Notes: generated by a model from the letters alone, not told the origin. DNA of 64,000 bases from Ignelater luminosus (GCA_011009095.1 VTPC01003537.1:170464-234463), one strand, 5' to 3'. Positions 37,890-51,330 are shown, counted from the first letter of the stretch. Numbers and translations are program-made.

Positions 37890-38115
37890 AATTGATTGGC
37901 CTATTGAGCTGCAGAAAATAATATAAATCTCCAACTCGATCAACATGTAAAACTGTTTTGCCGTTTTTATCTATAATTGCCGCTCTGAATCTTCCTATTA
38001 TCGTGAAATTGCAATTTTATTTTTCCTTGTGCATTAATTTCTGTAGAGACTCCATTTGCTAAATTAAGTCGTTTGTGACCAGCATTATTTAATTCAGTAA
38101 ATTTGTTCTGGATTA
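37890..38115 (-). mobile_element. Second copia fragment: protease tail and GAG-pre-integrase region
   Basis: Translated on the minus strand with one frame change: LNLANGVSTEINAQGKIKLQ (protease-side segment), then RAAIIDKNGKTVLHVDRVGD and LYYFLQ, the usual lead into copia integrase. Only about 225 bp survive. The opposite orientation shows it is a separate insertion from the copia fragment next to it. Confidence 0.6.
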
Positions 38116-38353
38116 TTGCAAAGGTGGGATATACAGTCACTATCTAAACACTACCACGATTCTCTATCTATTATTCATTTAAAGCGTTTACAGAATCATT
38201 CTTATTGCTGGTTTCTGCATTCTAAAGCTCTTTATCTTGCATTCGTTTGCCTTATAGCCAATTCTTTTCTTCTCGTAACAATAAGATTTTCATTATATCA
38301 TTTAGATATCCTGAATGATTCTTTACATGCTAAAATAAAACTGTTTTGATATA

Positions 38354-40051
38354 CAGGGTGATTCTCAACCTGTTTTTGTCGTCTTAAAGGGTAAGAGGGG
38401 GCATGAAAGAAACTGATTAAATTGCATTAACAAAATATGCATAGTTTGGAAGATAGAAAGCTTTAAATAATTGGACCCATCGTTTAATATCTGAAAGTTT
38501 TTGCTAACATATTCAGTAGGCATAGCTCACCTTTGATTTTGACCATTTCTGGCTCCAAAGTAGCTAACTTTGTAATCGCTTTTGACTTTTTTTACAAAAC
38601 CTGCCTGAGTAACGTTTAAATGCTTTACTTACTTACGAAAAAAAGAAATACTTACTTGTTTAATTCCATCATCTTGTACCCCTTACGTAGTGCCAAAGGT
38701 TGTAAATGATTAAATCATCTTCCATAATTTTCCATTATGTGTTGAATTGAAGAATGTATTCAAATAAAGAATTTGTAGACATGATAATAGTTTACGGTAA
38801 AGTACTACAAAATGCTGCTGCAGTGCACGATTTTATGCAGAGCATGTACGTCGGGAGAACTGCAGCGACGACAAGGACGTGAGAGAGGCCCTCGAGCAAA
38901 CAGGCAAGCTATTGATGATGCAGTTAAAGATGTAATTAAAAAAGATTCTACTTTAGGCACGTGCCAAATTGCTTGGGGTTCTAACACCTCAAAATCCACT
39001 GTTTTTCGAACGATGCACGAAGAGTTACTGTACCCATACCATGTGCAGCGTGTTTAAGCCCTAGCACCAAGGGACTATGAATTTTGTAAATGGCTCTTGC
39101 CATAGAATCTGAGGAATGCCACGTTTTCGATGAATTTATTGAGTTGTGATGAATTCACTTTCACAAGAAACGCAATTATAAACTTTCACAACATGCACTA
39201 CTGTGAAAGCTAGAAAACCAGATTTTAAATCAATGTTTTTGCTGGAATTGCAAATTGCTTATAAGCCCATTTATCTTGCTCAGCCAAATGACTGGGAGAG
39301 TGTATTTAAATTTCCTGCAAAACGACCCTCCAGAGCGGCTAGAAGATGTTTCATTAGATGTGGTTTATACATGATGGAGCTTCCCCACATTACGATAGAA
39401 TGGTACAATAACATCTAAATACCGTTTTTCCTGGTCGATGGGTCGGTCGTGGAGGCCCGATTGCTTGGCCTCCGAGATTGCCGGATTTAAATCCAATAGA
39501 TTTTTATATGTCGGGGGGAGGGGGGCATATGAAATCATTGGCTTATCAAGAACAGATTGCTACCCAAGAACAACTGTTGCAGAGAATATACAACGCTACA
39601 TTCAAGGTCGTGTCCAATTTTGGATTTGACATGCTAGACCGTGTGTTCAAGCTGAAAGTCGTAATTTTGAACAATTATTATTATAATTATTGTTCTTTCT
39701 TTACCATTTCATTTGTTAAAATCTTCTAATAATTAATGTTATTTAAGGTTACTTGTTTGATTTTCAATTTAATTATCTGAGTATTGAAGTTTGATTTTTA
39801 CTTATACTACCTGTAGGTCATGCAGGGTTAATTTTTTCAGTTGTGGTAGATGTTTCAAGTCAAGGCTATGGTAGTTTTTAAATTATTGTATTACAAAATG
39901 AGGTTATGTATAGAAGTTCTCAAATACGACACCCAGCTATTCCAACTCAGAAGCTGTATGGCTTTTGTTCATGAAATTTGACGTAGATCGGTTTCTTTTA
40001 TGTCTGTCTGCTATCCTTTAAAAGGAAAAAAAGAAGTTAAGAATCACCCTG
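38354..40051 (+). mobile_element. Dead full-length Tc1/mariner-superfamily element
   Basis: A 1698-bp unit with ends CAGGGTGATTCTCAACCTG and, inverted, CAGGGTGATTCTTAACTTC, flanked by TATA on both sides. The interior carries a transposase in one direction: a paired-type HTH region (SKSTVFRTMHEELLYPYHVQ), a fragment FTRNAIINFHN, then MWFIHDGASPHYD with the second catalytic Asp and AWPPRLPDLNPIDFY with the third acid, 36 residues apart by direct count. At least six stops and frameshifts lie between 39055 and 39480. The group resembles the insect DDD-type families annotated Tc3-like; clade not resolved. Confidence 0.85.
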
Positions 40052-40959
40052 TATACTTATAAGATATAAGTGTAAATTATGATAGTTTACTTCTATCGTC
40101 TCTTTAACTTCTTCAGCATAAGATTAAATATTTCGTATTCTGTAATCCCGAGCAAACATGGAAAGAGAGTTCTCTATTGTCTCTTGTATTGTACATTTGT
40201 CAACACAACACCTCTTCCAAACTTTTTTAGTCATTATCGTATTATTTTCTACAACTGCAATACCTCAGTACTCGGCACAAAACACATCAGAGTTGTACTT
40301 AACGCCTATCTTCACGATCAGTTAGTACCAAAAATATTTCTTAACACATTACCAATCTTATACTAACTATAAAAAGTAGACTGCGATCAAAACGCTTTAG
40401 TTCCTAAAATCGTCAATTAGTGTACTCGAGATATACCAACCATGCATGCCTTTTGTCAAAAAAAAGTTTGTTAATGATATATAAGAATGGGAAGTAATTG
40501 GTCTATTAACTGGAGCTCGCTGCGAGTTCTGTGTAGACGCTTCTCTGACGTGGTACGTACAAAAGTTTTTCAGCAACTGCGTATATTAAAAAAAATAAAG
40601 GTCTAAAATACTAAAATCTAAAAAGAAACAAAATTCGACGAAAATATCCTGTTTGTTTTTGTATTCTGTTCTAGATAAAATTAGGCAGGGAAGAATTTTC
40701 CTGCCTAGACAGGTAAAGTGATGATTTCCTGACGTTTTTGAGTCAGGAAAGTTGTCACTATACTGACAGTTGCAGAAAAAATATTTTTACTTGTAGCATT
40801 CCTCCATTGACATTTAATTGAAAGAGAAACGTATATGACAAAAATATCCGAGTTCTCGTATTGAAGATTTCTAAGATTCAAGAATCTTTATTTTTTACAT
40901 CATAATATATTAAAGAAAAAAAAGAAAGTGAGTTCACGTAACTTTACTTTACTTTACTT

Positions 40960-43010
40960 AATTCTATGCCTTTCTACTGTTAGGTGTAAGGCTGGGGGAG
41001 TTGGTTTCTTTTACACTTTTCTTTCCATAGTTTTCTGTCCTGGGCTACCTATTTGATTCCTTCCCATTTTATTCCCTGTTTCTCTGCTTCTTCTCGCACA
41101 CCGTCTTCTACGTTTTTCTGGATCTTCCTTCTTTGTTTTTACCCGGCACTCGCGACTCGTACACTCTTTTTACTAGTCTATCTTTTGTTATACGACACAC
41201 GTGTCCAAACCAACTTAATTGTCCCTGTACTATTTTTTCATATATGAGTTCTATTTGTAGTTTTCTCCGATATTCATCATTTCTTATCCTGTCTCTCCCA
41301 GTTTTATTTTCTATAGGTCTTAATAATCTCATTTCCATTGCATTCAGGCGTGTTTTAGGTTTCTCTGTTAATGTTCATGTTTTGCTGCTATACATGATTG
41401 TCGGTCTTACCACTTTTTTAGCTACTTTTGTTTTTATTTTACTGGGTATCTCCTTCTTCCCTAAAAATGTCGTCTTCATCATAATAAACATCCTTGCTGT
41501 TTTTCCCATTCTATCGTTGATTTCCTTTTCTATTTCTCCATTACTTTCGATTATTGATCCCAAATATTTAAAACTTTTTACTTGTTTTATTTGTTTTCCT
41601 TGCAATTGTATATTATGTAATTTATTTTTTTGACATTATCATGCTTTTTGTTTTTTCTATATTTATATTCATGTTTATTTTCTTCAATTCTTGTTCTAAC
41701 ACTTCGAGATTGTGCTGTAGATTATTTTCTGTATCTGCCATTATAGGCATATCATCTGGCAAACATAAGTTCGTTTATTTCTATTTGTTTCATTTGCCAA
41801 TATCCCAATTTTAACATCTTCATCTTTTTCTTTGCTTCTTTTATTGTTTCGTCTAATACTACTGAGAATAAAAGAGGGCTCAACACACATCCTTGTTTAA
41901 CTCCTATCTTTGTTTCGAATCTTCTTGATTCTTCATTGTTGGTTCTAACTATGCTGCTGTTATTTTTATACATTGATTTTATTACTTCAGTATTCCTTTT
42001 ATCTATACCCCTTCTTTTTAGTGTTTTTCATATATCTTCTCTTCTTATTCTATTGAATGCTTTTTCTAAGTCAATAAAGCACCTGTGTATTTCTCTGTTT
42101 TTATTTATAACTTTTTCGCTTATTTGTCTGATCGTAAATATTAGGTCTTGGATGCTTCTCTCACTTCTAAATTCAAATTGGGTCTCTTCTATTGTATTTT
42201 CGATCTTATTCTTAATTCGTTTTTTGATTATTCTTGTGAATACTTTTGCAGGTACACTTGTTAGCGTTATTGCTCTATAATTCTCACAGACTCTTTTATC
42301 TCATTTTTTGTGTATAGGTAGTATGATTCCTACATTCTGTTCATCTGGCACTTTTGTGATCTTCATTATTTCGTTCAATAATTTTGTAAGCTGTGTTATT
42401 CCTTCTTCTCCCATATACTTTATCATTTCCGGTGTTATATTGTATATTCCTGCTGCTTTTTCTAATGTTAGCTTTTTTGTATGACGTCTATTACTTCTTT
42501 TTCTTGTATTTGTTCTATTTCTTCATTATCGTTTGTCTCCTCTTGCATTTCCTCTGTGGTTATTTCCGACTTTTTTAGTGTTTCAAAATACTGTCTCCAC
42601 CTTTTCATTATTTGGTTTTCTTCTGTGATTATATTTCCATCTTTTCCTCTTATATTCATCATGTTATATTCTTTTTCTGTCTAAGTTGCTTTAGGGTTTC
42701 GTACAAAAGTTTCTGGTTATTCTTGTAATTTTCTGTCAACTTTTGACCAAATTTTATCCACGATTCTTGTTTCGCTTTCTTAATCTCTATTTTTACTTCT
42801 TTTTGTTTTTCTTTGTATTTTTCCTAGTCTTCTGCTTTGCTTGTGCTTAGATATCTTGTCCATGCATATTTTTTCTCTTTAATTTTTGATTTTATATCTG
42901 TATTCCATCATTCCGTCCTTTTAATTATTTTTGTTTGTTATTTTAGTTTTTCCACAGCTCTCCACTGCAGCAGTTGGTATAATATTTTTGAAATTCTTCC
43001 AGTTCACGTA
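40960..43010 (-). mobile_element. RTE-clade-like LINE pol fragment, decayed
   Basis: Read on the minus strand: an N-terminal stretch with GKDGNIITEENQIMKRWRQY (near 42630), RT text TKIGVKQGCVLSPLLFSVVL (near 41890), QVKSFKYLGSIIESNGEIEK (near 41580), and a C-terminal region VQGQLSWFGHVCRITKDRLV (near 41220). These are the usual RTE-type RT and post-RT landmarks. The coding strand is A-rich, so the plus strand is T-rich and yields spurious Phe/Leu-rich frames. Several stops and frame changes are present. The endonuclease domain was not recognised. Confidence 0.8.
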
Positions 43011-44434
43011 ACTTACTAACACAATTACACAAATAATGTAAAAAATAATTGATACTTTTTACTGGTAATGCATCTAGCTCTAATTCTAGCTTATCATTTT
43101 GTTGCTTCTTCTAGATAAGTTTTGGTACCTTCTCTTTTTTGATGTTCTTTTGCGTGCCCGTCTTGGCTGATACTGACCCACCTTTAATGCTGTGCGCTTT
43201 TGCCGATAGTTTGATTTGGGCTCTGTGCTTTTGACGGTTCAGGCACCTTGGTAATTTCCAGTCTGCTGTATTTTAGTCAAAGTTATAGTTGGAAGCTTCG
43301 ATGTTTTTGTTTTGTTTCTTTAAAAACTTTAGTGTATTCTCTTTTAAGTACTCTTGATTGCCTGCAAAATAGATTTCATCTTCCTCTACTAGTATGAGTG
43401 ATACTCCTTTTCATAGTGCTATATCTTTGACTGTGATTTTTGCATAGCGAATTTATCAGTAAATTTCGTAGGTAACCAGTTATACAATTTGGGCGTTATG
43501 GTAGTTTTCTTTAAAACCAATAATTTTGCTCAGAATGACTTTCTGACACAGCTGTGTTACTGCTTTAGGTAGAAGTTGGATTGACATCTGTAAGGATAGT
43601 TGCTTCCTTAGACGGTTTTGTTTTAGATGATCATTTATCCTGTAGGATTTGGCCTTTAAATCTTGAAAAATATAATTTGGTACAGATTATTCTTGACCAT
43701 AAACTTTATAAAGGTTTCTTCAGGTTGTTTAAGAAATTATATTCCATCTCCCTACTTGGATATGCCGAAATATTTTTTGGATATTTTAACAAATAGCTTG
43801 GTCTAACGGTTCACAACAACAGATAATTCAAAAATTATAGCTACTATGGTAACCGAAATTTTGCATAGTAACAACTAAGCGTCTTTTCAGTCAAGAAAAG
43901 GAATGTTCAGATTTACTACTTTTAGTGTCTAGCATATTTCTTACTCAATCACTTATGGTTATAAGGTATCAGCAAAAAGGTTTCTTAAATGTTGAAATCT
44001 AGAAAAATCTTTTTTGGAATCACATAATTTAGTCATGTTTATTAAAAAACCCAAAATCTCTTACGAGGTTTATGTTTTTGATTTTCGATTTTTCATATTT
44101 ACCCCGTTTTTTCCAACATGTTTATATGTAATTAATACTTCAAATAAGCAGTTCATTCAAAGCTAAAACAATTATGAACTAATAATAACAGAATCCATAC
44201 CGAATTCAGTTCGAATGGCACAACATAATATAGAAGGTAGTAAACTCAAATACATTTTTGCCAATATGAATTTAATGCCTTGGGCCTATTTCATTTTCGC
44301 CCTTTCACATTTTATATGTGTGCCGCTATTTCTGTTTAAACAGATCGATTAGATATGAACGAAATATTTGAGTGCAAATAGACTGAAAGGGAATCAATAT
44401 CTCATATAGTAATCTTTTCTTCTTTTTTTTTTAG
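43011..44434. other. Intergenic DNA upstream of the Rab26-like exons
   Basis: No domain-bearing frame. A minus-strand frame around 43350-43420 (EEDEIYFAGNQEYLKENTL) could be LINE ORF1 debris, but I do not recognise it. Upstream Rab exons or the promoter may lie here, but none could be identified. Confidence 0.4.
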
Positions 44435-44813
44435 CTGGCGACAATGACTACCGAGGATAGCATGGATGATGACGTATTCGAAGCCTTAGAAGATAATCCT
44501 CATTTGAAAGTTGGTGAGGATACGCACCAACTTAAAAATACACCATCTCCTACTGGTTATAGAGACTATAAACCGCCAGCGGAGGTTCTTAAATTATGCG
44601 AAAGTGATACTATTGAAGACTCTAATCAAACTGTACATAAGGTAAAAATATTTTTTTCAATTTGGGATGCAGAAAGAATAATAGTTTCTTTATGGTTTCT
44701 AGACAATACTTCTTGGAGATAGTGGCGTTGGTAAAACTTCCTTATTAGTAAAATTTGATACGGGGAAATTTCAACCGGGAAATTTCTCGGCAACTGTAGG
44801 AATTGGATTTACA
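44435..44813 (+). CDS. Rab26-like small GTPase, two exons only (partial)
   Basis: Exon 44435-44641 follows a strong acceptor (long T-tract then TTTAG) and carries an ATG at 44444; exon 44703-44813 follows. Phases join cleanly to 103 codons from that ATG. The first 66 are acidic and Pro/Ser-containing, a variable N-terminal extension. The second exon holds the Ras-type P-loop, TILLGDSGVGKTSLLVKF (GxxxxGKS/T), and switch I ending SATVGIGFT, as in insect Rab26, a vesicle-trafficking GTPase. Switch II (WDTAGQ), NKxD and the prenylation site are not found in the following 19 kb, so the gene is incomplete or its exons lie beyond the window. The frame is open through the acceptor, so this may be an internal exon. 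Confidence 0.8.
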
Positions 44814-46189
44814 GTAAGATTCTTATTTTTATTTCTATTTTTTTAATATGAAAGGTGTGAATGAATGCGTTTTATTTTGTTTAAGTTGTCAATTGATTAA
44901 AATTATTAATAACGCTGTACAATTGAGATAATCTGAGGGGTAGTACATAATGTACCAAAATCTATTTCTATTCACATAAGATGTTTTCTGAGGAAAACTT
45001 ATCCGAAGCAATGACGTGTTTGAGTGTAGACATACTACACAATAAAATATGAAACAGAAGAAAAATTCACAAAAGCTCTATAGTTAATGAGAAAATAGCA
45101 AAGAAAACGAAAGGGAAAAGATCTTTTAAATGTATTCCCTTTTCCAGCCTAATTCTTTTGAAAATCCATGTAACATTTTTGCCTTTATAGCTACGTTGCT
45201 TAAACTAATTTACAAAATGTTATTAACCTTAAAAGGTTAACCTGGTATTATTAACAAAATTGCGGAAATTCATTTATGCAACTATGTGCATCATAATTAA
45301 ACTACACTACGTAAAGTGCAACCTGCATTAAATTTAATTCTACCCCTGAATACCAATTATTTCTGGAAGGGAACATTATTGTTATTTAAAAGCCAATAAA
45401 CCTCAACCTTCTTCATCTTTAATAGAGGTTGCATTTATCATATTGCTACTGATAACGAAATTTAATACATTTCCATTTGTATTTAAACAAACAAAAGTAA
45501 TCATAAAGCGAAATTGATAAGAGTGATTAAAAGGCTACTTTGCAACTATTTTCTGTTTTATTAATATTAAACGTTGAATATTTACTATCGTCAAGTGCAA
45601 GCATAAAATCAATCAATAAATATAACCCAGTTTCAGAGTAAGCAAACTATTATGAAGTTAAGAGCAATATTAAACAGGAAACGGAATTTCTGATAAAGTT
45701 TAGGAGTAGAGTTTAATTGATTTTACACGTGCACATACGTCTATGTATTTGCTTTAGTTAATGATTTTATTCTTTGATTATAGTTGAATTAGCTAATTCA
45801 GTATAAAATTAAATTTAACATTTAGGATTTTAATATTTATGGAATGTAATCATAAAGAATATTGATCTTTTGATAATTTTCGAATTTTCTTTTAGTACTC
45901 ACGAAATTCAATATTTTTATTGAAGGTCATTGCAATATTTTCTTTCAAGTTTTAATACTAATTTTAATTTTAGTCTAGCGCCATGACACGCCTCTGGCGG
46001 CCTGGTCTCCATACACCGTGCATGCCAACCTCACTCGTGGTTTGGTATAGCACACACCTCAAATCGACAAAACTTGTCAGCATAAGCTTTTGTTACAAGA
46101 CTTCACCCTTGGCCTCTGACAAAATCGCTTTATTTCAGTTTTTTTAAATTATTAATTAAGGCTAAGAGAATTTGTTGGTAGACTGAGGA
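44814..46189. other. Intron or intergenic DNA downstream of Rab26-like exon
   Basis: The donor GTAAGA at 44814 opens an intron whose end was not found. The stretch is AT-rich with no recognised exon. A GC-richer patch begins near 45975 before the LINE. Confidence 0.4.
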
Positions 46190-48000
46190 GCTAGAAGTAT
46201 GCGTTAGGGACAAAAAGAAAGCCTGAAAATCAAACATATCAGATTGGTCTGAAGCGAACCGGGATCTCTACAGAGCAAAAAGGAGAGAGTGCAAAATTAA
46301 GATAGCGAAAGCTAAAGCTGTAGCATGAGAGGAATCTTACAGTGATAACCAGAAACTGTTTTTAAAGTAGTGAAAACTATGAAAAAAAGTAGAGAGTGCC
46401 CTCTGAAAATGATTAGACAAAAAAAGAACAGATGCTGAGAGATCAAAAGCAAATTATGGAAAGCACCTTTGGGAGTTGTTAGAAGGAGAGGATGAAGGCG
46501 CAGAAGGACAGGAGACCAACGAGAGGGAAGGGCGAGACACTGCTGTGGAGGAACTGGTAGAGGCCATTGAAAGGATAAAGTTGCGCAGATCTTCTAGCCA
46601 CGTTGGACTGACCACGGAAATGTTGAAATACATGGGTCCAAAGGTCTGCAGCTTATACTAAGAAACTTTTAGTTGGTCTACAGAACAAGAAAAATTCCTA
46701 AGGACTGGGGACAGGCAATAATAGTACCAATTTACAAGAAGGGAGACACGAGACTGCGGCAACTGTAGAGGTATGTATCTCTCTGTTAAGTGTGCCTGGC
46801 AAACTGCACTCCAGAATCTTAGAGGTAAGCCTACGAGCGGTTCTGGATACCAGGCTGGCAGATTCTCAGTGCAGTTTTGTAGAGGGGAGAAGTACCTAGG
46901 ACCTTATTTTCCTAATTCAGCAGATAGGAGAGAAAGTCGTGGAATACGATCGGAAGGTACATCTGGCGTTTACTAATTTAAAGTAGGCGTTTGATCGAGT
47001 GCCAAGGGATGCGATCTGGCAACTTTTACAAGAACACGGAATCCTGGAAAGGGATGTGGTAGCAACTAAAAGCTTGTACAGCTACTGTAAGAATTATGTA
47101 AAGACAGCCTAACTCACTTACAACAAGTTGCTCATTGAGCCCTTTGCTTGTTCATAATGCTAATAGACAAGGTCATCAAAAATTGCAGAGAACTGGTTAG
47201 GAAGTTTCAGCTGGAACACTACAGATTGCAACCGGTATTCGTAACAGAGCTTGCCTTTGCCGATGATGTAGTTATACTTGCATCATCTGCTAAGAACTTA
47301 CAGTTGTGTGTAAAGAGGAGCTGAAGAGAGCCAACATGAGGATTAGTATAACAGAAAGACATAGACAATGATGATCTCTGGACGGTTAGTGGAAAGACAC
47401 AACATTCTTCGCGGAGATCAAAAACTCGAACAGGTAGATGCCTTTAAATACCTCAAAAGCTTTGTAAGCCAGGATGGCAAAACGGACGTTGGATTAAAGA
47501 GTAGAATCACAACAGCTGGTCTTTTATTTAATGCCATCAAGTTCGTACTATATCAAAGAAGGTCAAGCTATAGGTGTGCAACACTGCATACATACCTTCC
47601 AACACTATGGCCATGAAAGTTGAGTGATAACCCAAGGCGCCCAAAGCAAAGCACAAGCACTGAAAATGCGATTTTTACGCAAAATCGGAAAGCAAACTAG
47701 GATAGATCGCGTTAGAAACCAAACCATCCACAATTCCCTGAGAGTAGAGCCAGCTAGGAATAAAACAGAACGAGGTCAGCTCAGATGGCTCAGTCGTGTT
47801 GGTGGAAACCAGGGATGTTATACGGGTATATCTGGCTAGAATGGAAGGCAACAAAAGGAGAGGTAGGCTCAGAAGGAAATGGATGGAGGCTGAGGTCGAG
47901 GAACACCAGTCTAAAGGAAGGACGCCTTTTAACCTTGAATAAGATGGGCTGGAAACGTCTCTGCGCTGCCCCGACACCTAGCAGGGCTAGCACTAAGTAA
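46190..48000 (+). mobile_element. RTE-clade-like LINE fragment, plus strand, decayed
   Basis: In order on the plus strand: VEELVEAIERIKLRRSSSHV (N-terminal RT lead), KNKKNS-type text with IPKDWGQAIIVPIYKKGD, a fingers region, LAFTNLK--FDRVPRDAIW (RT motif with the first Asp region damaged), AFADDVVILASSAKNL (RT YADD-equivalent), LEQVDAFKYLKSFVSQDGKT, and RGQLRWLSRVG near the end, closing with CAAPTPSRAS. Stops and frameshifts are frequent. It differs from the element at 40960-43010, which has a different RT lead and lies in the opposite orientation. Confidence 0.75.
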
Positions 48001-50413
48001 GAGATTTTTCTGCTGGATGATAAACGTGACACTTTGCTGTTTTGAAGATCGAGGTCATAGGTGGTCTACAATATTGGACGACCCGACCCACAGTATGCAC
48101 TTCTTCGATACATTTTTCATCGTCCAGACGAAACAGCTTGAAGTAAATTGCGAAAGATACTCCGTTTATATATTTTTGATTTGCAGTAGGTAGGGCGTCG
48201 GTGTGTTGCGCAGTTTTTTGTTGGGAAAAATCAAAATGACGAAATTTAAAGTTTGATCTCGCCTGGAAAACACGAAAACCTGGAAAAGTCAAGGAAATGT
48301 CATGAAATTAGAGAAATATAAATAAATTTAATAATTTTGCCTGGAATTTTTATTAACAGCAAAAATACTGACGTCGTCAACAGCATCGTTTCAAGACTTG
48401 TTAAGGGGAGAAAAAGTAGCGTTACCATCCGGCCGGTATTCCACAAGGATTTTCCATCATGTTGGTTTGGACTTTGGAGCCCGATAAAAGACATGCTTCT
48501 ATGTCTGTTTTGGAGCTCCCGAAAAGATTCCTTATGAGCGTTTATAGAGGTGCAAACAAATTTTTGCTTGAGGATGTTGACATGATTTGAGCCGGCCCTG
48601 ATCGTCAACAAAGACTTTTTGAAGTAATTCTTGCTAAACTTTAAATTCTTAAATCAGACTTAGAAAAAGCGGAATTGGCAAAAACCATAAACCAACAAAT
48701 GGCTTCAAATTTTGTAAATCTAATCCACCGTTGCCAGAGCTGACAATAAATTCACAGATCTGGCAATTTTACAGGTTTCTGTATTCTTCTGATTGGTTCT
48801 GACGACTGCTTTGTTATATTGTTTACCTTCGTTTTTGTTTCCAATAGAGGTGACAAAGATCGTGTTTTTTATGGAGTTCTTATATAATATGGATAAGAGT
48901 TAAGCAAAGTAAGGATTGTTTTAATTGGCGGCGGATTACTTTTGTGATTTAAAATTTTTTTCGTTGACCTTATTAGAAACTAGGCTTTTCGACCCTTATT
49001 TTATATTGCACATGAGCGGAAAACAAGGTAATTTTGTCCCCTTGAGGAAGGCAAAGTAATTTTTCCTCCCTGTTATGCAATTTTTATTTGGATTGTTTTT
49101 AGATACGTTTTGGATACCATGGATACCAAAGCTATCTTACAATTACTTTCAAAGTAAATTCTTCATGTAGAGTAATCAATCATGGCCGACGATCCTGCAG
49201 TTTTGCCCGACTTTTATCCATATTGTGTATATAGGAATTCTAGTGTTCTTCTTTAACAACTATAAATTTGTTTTTATTTGAAGAATTGAATTAATTACCT
49301 CCAAAATTGTATAACGAATTGTGACTAACTTCAAATTATTATTTGTGCAGAAGTAAGAATCTCGATAGGTAAAATAAGAGTCCCGTGTTTGCTTTGACGA
49401 TGACATGACTAGTTTACCAGTTTATAAGTCGTTATGATACTTGTTACGCTTACACAAACTTACCTACATCATTTCTGATCGTTGCGTTGCTTCTAGAATA
49501 GGCACATAGAATTTTCAAAAAAATTTCATAAAGATTCTGGAAGAGTGAGGGAATTTGATTTGGACGGGGAAAGCCTATCACTAGACACTGTTTTACTACA
49601 CTACCTTCAATTATTTTAAAACGATCGAGTTTCTTCGGTTTTTGTGAATCTTGACAGTCAAATTAACTGTTTTCAGGGTACAACTACCAGAGCTTTTTTG
49701 TAGGTAATACTCTGAGGTATCCGATGAAAGAAAGAGATTTTTAAGAAATCGCCAATCATGTTCCAAATAAATTTCTTGGCCAAAAAACCATAGAAGACCT
49801 AACTAAATATATTTACAAAAAAAATGCGAAGGTGGGGTTGAAACAACAAAAGACAATCAAACTGTACTTGTACCAATCTTTTTTGAAGGCTTTTAACTGA
49901 CACATATCCAAACCTCGTAGCGATCAGTGAATGTTTGGTGTTTTTTGGCATTTCTCCAAAATGGCTAGATATGGCAATTGTATTTTGTTTTTCACTGGGG
50001 AATTTTTACCTAGGAAAAGCATAGGACGGTCTTGTATTTACATATCCGTAAGCACGACTCTCTTATGTCCTTCTGCGTTGCGATTTCTGAAGTGGGTGCT
50101 GCTGACGAGGCTTAGTACTGCTTGCTGAGTAGAATGAAATACACTGGCTGGCTTGAGCTGACTGCTGCTGAAGCTGGTTGATGTTTTTCTTTTTGGTTGC
50201 TGCTGCTGGTTTGTCTAAGCGAGCTCATGAGCTGGAGCTCACTGGCGAGTTTGTTGATCCGAGTCTCTTTTTATCGACCTGGAAAGGCGGAGTCGCAGAT
50301 CAGCCAGTTGAATTTTTCTGTCTGTCTGTCTGCGCTTAAGTATGTGCAGATTTGTTTTTAACTCTAACTTCAGTACAAATTACTCATACACGTTTTAAAC
50401 AATTTCAACAGAT
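48001..50413. other. Intergenic DNA, no gene recognised
   Basis: Minus-strand frames of about 100 codons at 48300-48611 and 47993-48292 match nothing I know and lack a shared frame. Less AT-rich patches near 48400 and 50100-50300 may be repeat debris. Confidence 0.4.
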
Positions 50414-50575
50414 TATGGCTCAAATGAAAGCTGTAAGTAATATCTACAATGACTTTAATTAGATTTTTGAAATTCGTAATATATTGAATATATTGAAGTA
50501 GGATTTAGGGCAAAAAAACGCAGAAAAACAAGAACAATCATTTTAGACATTACTTACAGCTTTCATTTGATCCAT
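50414..50575. repeat. Small inverted repeat, 31-bp arms
   Basis: Bases 50414-50444 match the reverse complement of 50545-50575 at 29 of 31 positions; the core is CAAATGAAAGCTGTAAGTAA. The 100-bp spacer is AT-rich. It may be a MITE or an internal part of a larger repeat; no target duplication was fixed. Confidence 0.65.
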
Positions 50576-50829
50576 AAAACATTGATATCGGTAAATGCCT
50601 TTTTGAACAATTATGAAAACCGTTTCATAGAAATCAACTGTTTGGAGAGTTACAGCTTTGTCTTCAAACAAAACCCTGTTCTCAAACGTTGCGATATTAA
50701 CTACTATAATATTGTTGACCTTCTGAATATTTCCGAAATCTGAGACTCTTACGTGTTTTATAAAAAAAGCGTTTGTTACCAAAGTTATGGAATTTTGTAT
50801 TCTGTTAGAGCCCTGCACAAACAGGGTTT

Positions 50830-51330
50830 TTTAGTAAAGCCATTACCCGGAGCGGGTTCAGGTCGAGCCGGGCATCAGTTTAAAGATTTATCGGGCCTGT
50901 CGGGCTGTTCAGGTTTCTCGGGCTTGTCGAACCTGTAGAGTTTATCGGGTTTATCAGACGATCTTCGTACTGCACTCAGATCTTTTTCGTACTCACCTGG
51001 ACAAGTATTATTTTCATACTGAACCGAAGAGGAGGATTCTTGTACTGCACCATAGACGGGACGGGTTTTTTGGTAGGGTCCTTGCACGACCCGGCCCAAA
51101 GCTCGGGTTTAGGTCAGGCTGGGCCCCAGTTTAAAAATCTATCGGGCTTTTAGGGCTTGCGTTAGGTCAGTCGCGCCTTTGGAATTTGTCGGGCTTCTCG
51201 GGCCTGTCGGGCCATTTGGGTCTGTCGGGTCGTTCGGCCCTATCGGGCCATTCGCCTCTCGGGCCGATCAAGAAGTTATCGGGTTTTTTCGGTCTGCATC
51301 AAGTTTATTTCCAGACAGGCCGGACCGCGC
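50830..51330 (+). repeat. GC-rich CGGGCY-TGT repeat, two tandem units
   Basis: Two related blocks start near 50847 and 51087. Each holds ACCCGG..., AGGTC-AGCCGGG or GGCTGGG, CAGTTTAAA, then a run of short units of the type CGGGCCTGTCGGGCT. The second block is longer. Long open frames here on both strands reflect the short period (Gly/Ser/Phe or Pro/Asp/Lys repeats), not a gene. The strong contrast with AT-rich flanks suggests a mobile or satellite-like repeat. Confidence 0.7.

Noticed and set aside
41053..43019. Phe/Leu-rich plus-strand frames resembling membrane proteins
   Set aside because: They are the T-rich complement of an A-rich LINE pol gene on the minus strand, which has specific RT motifs.
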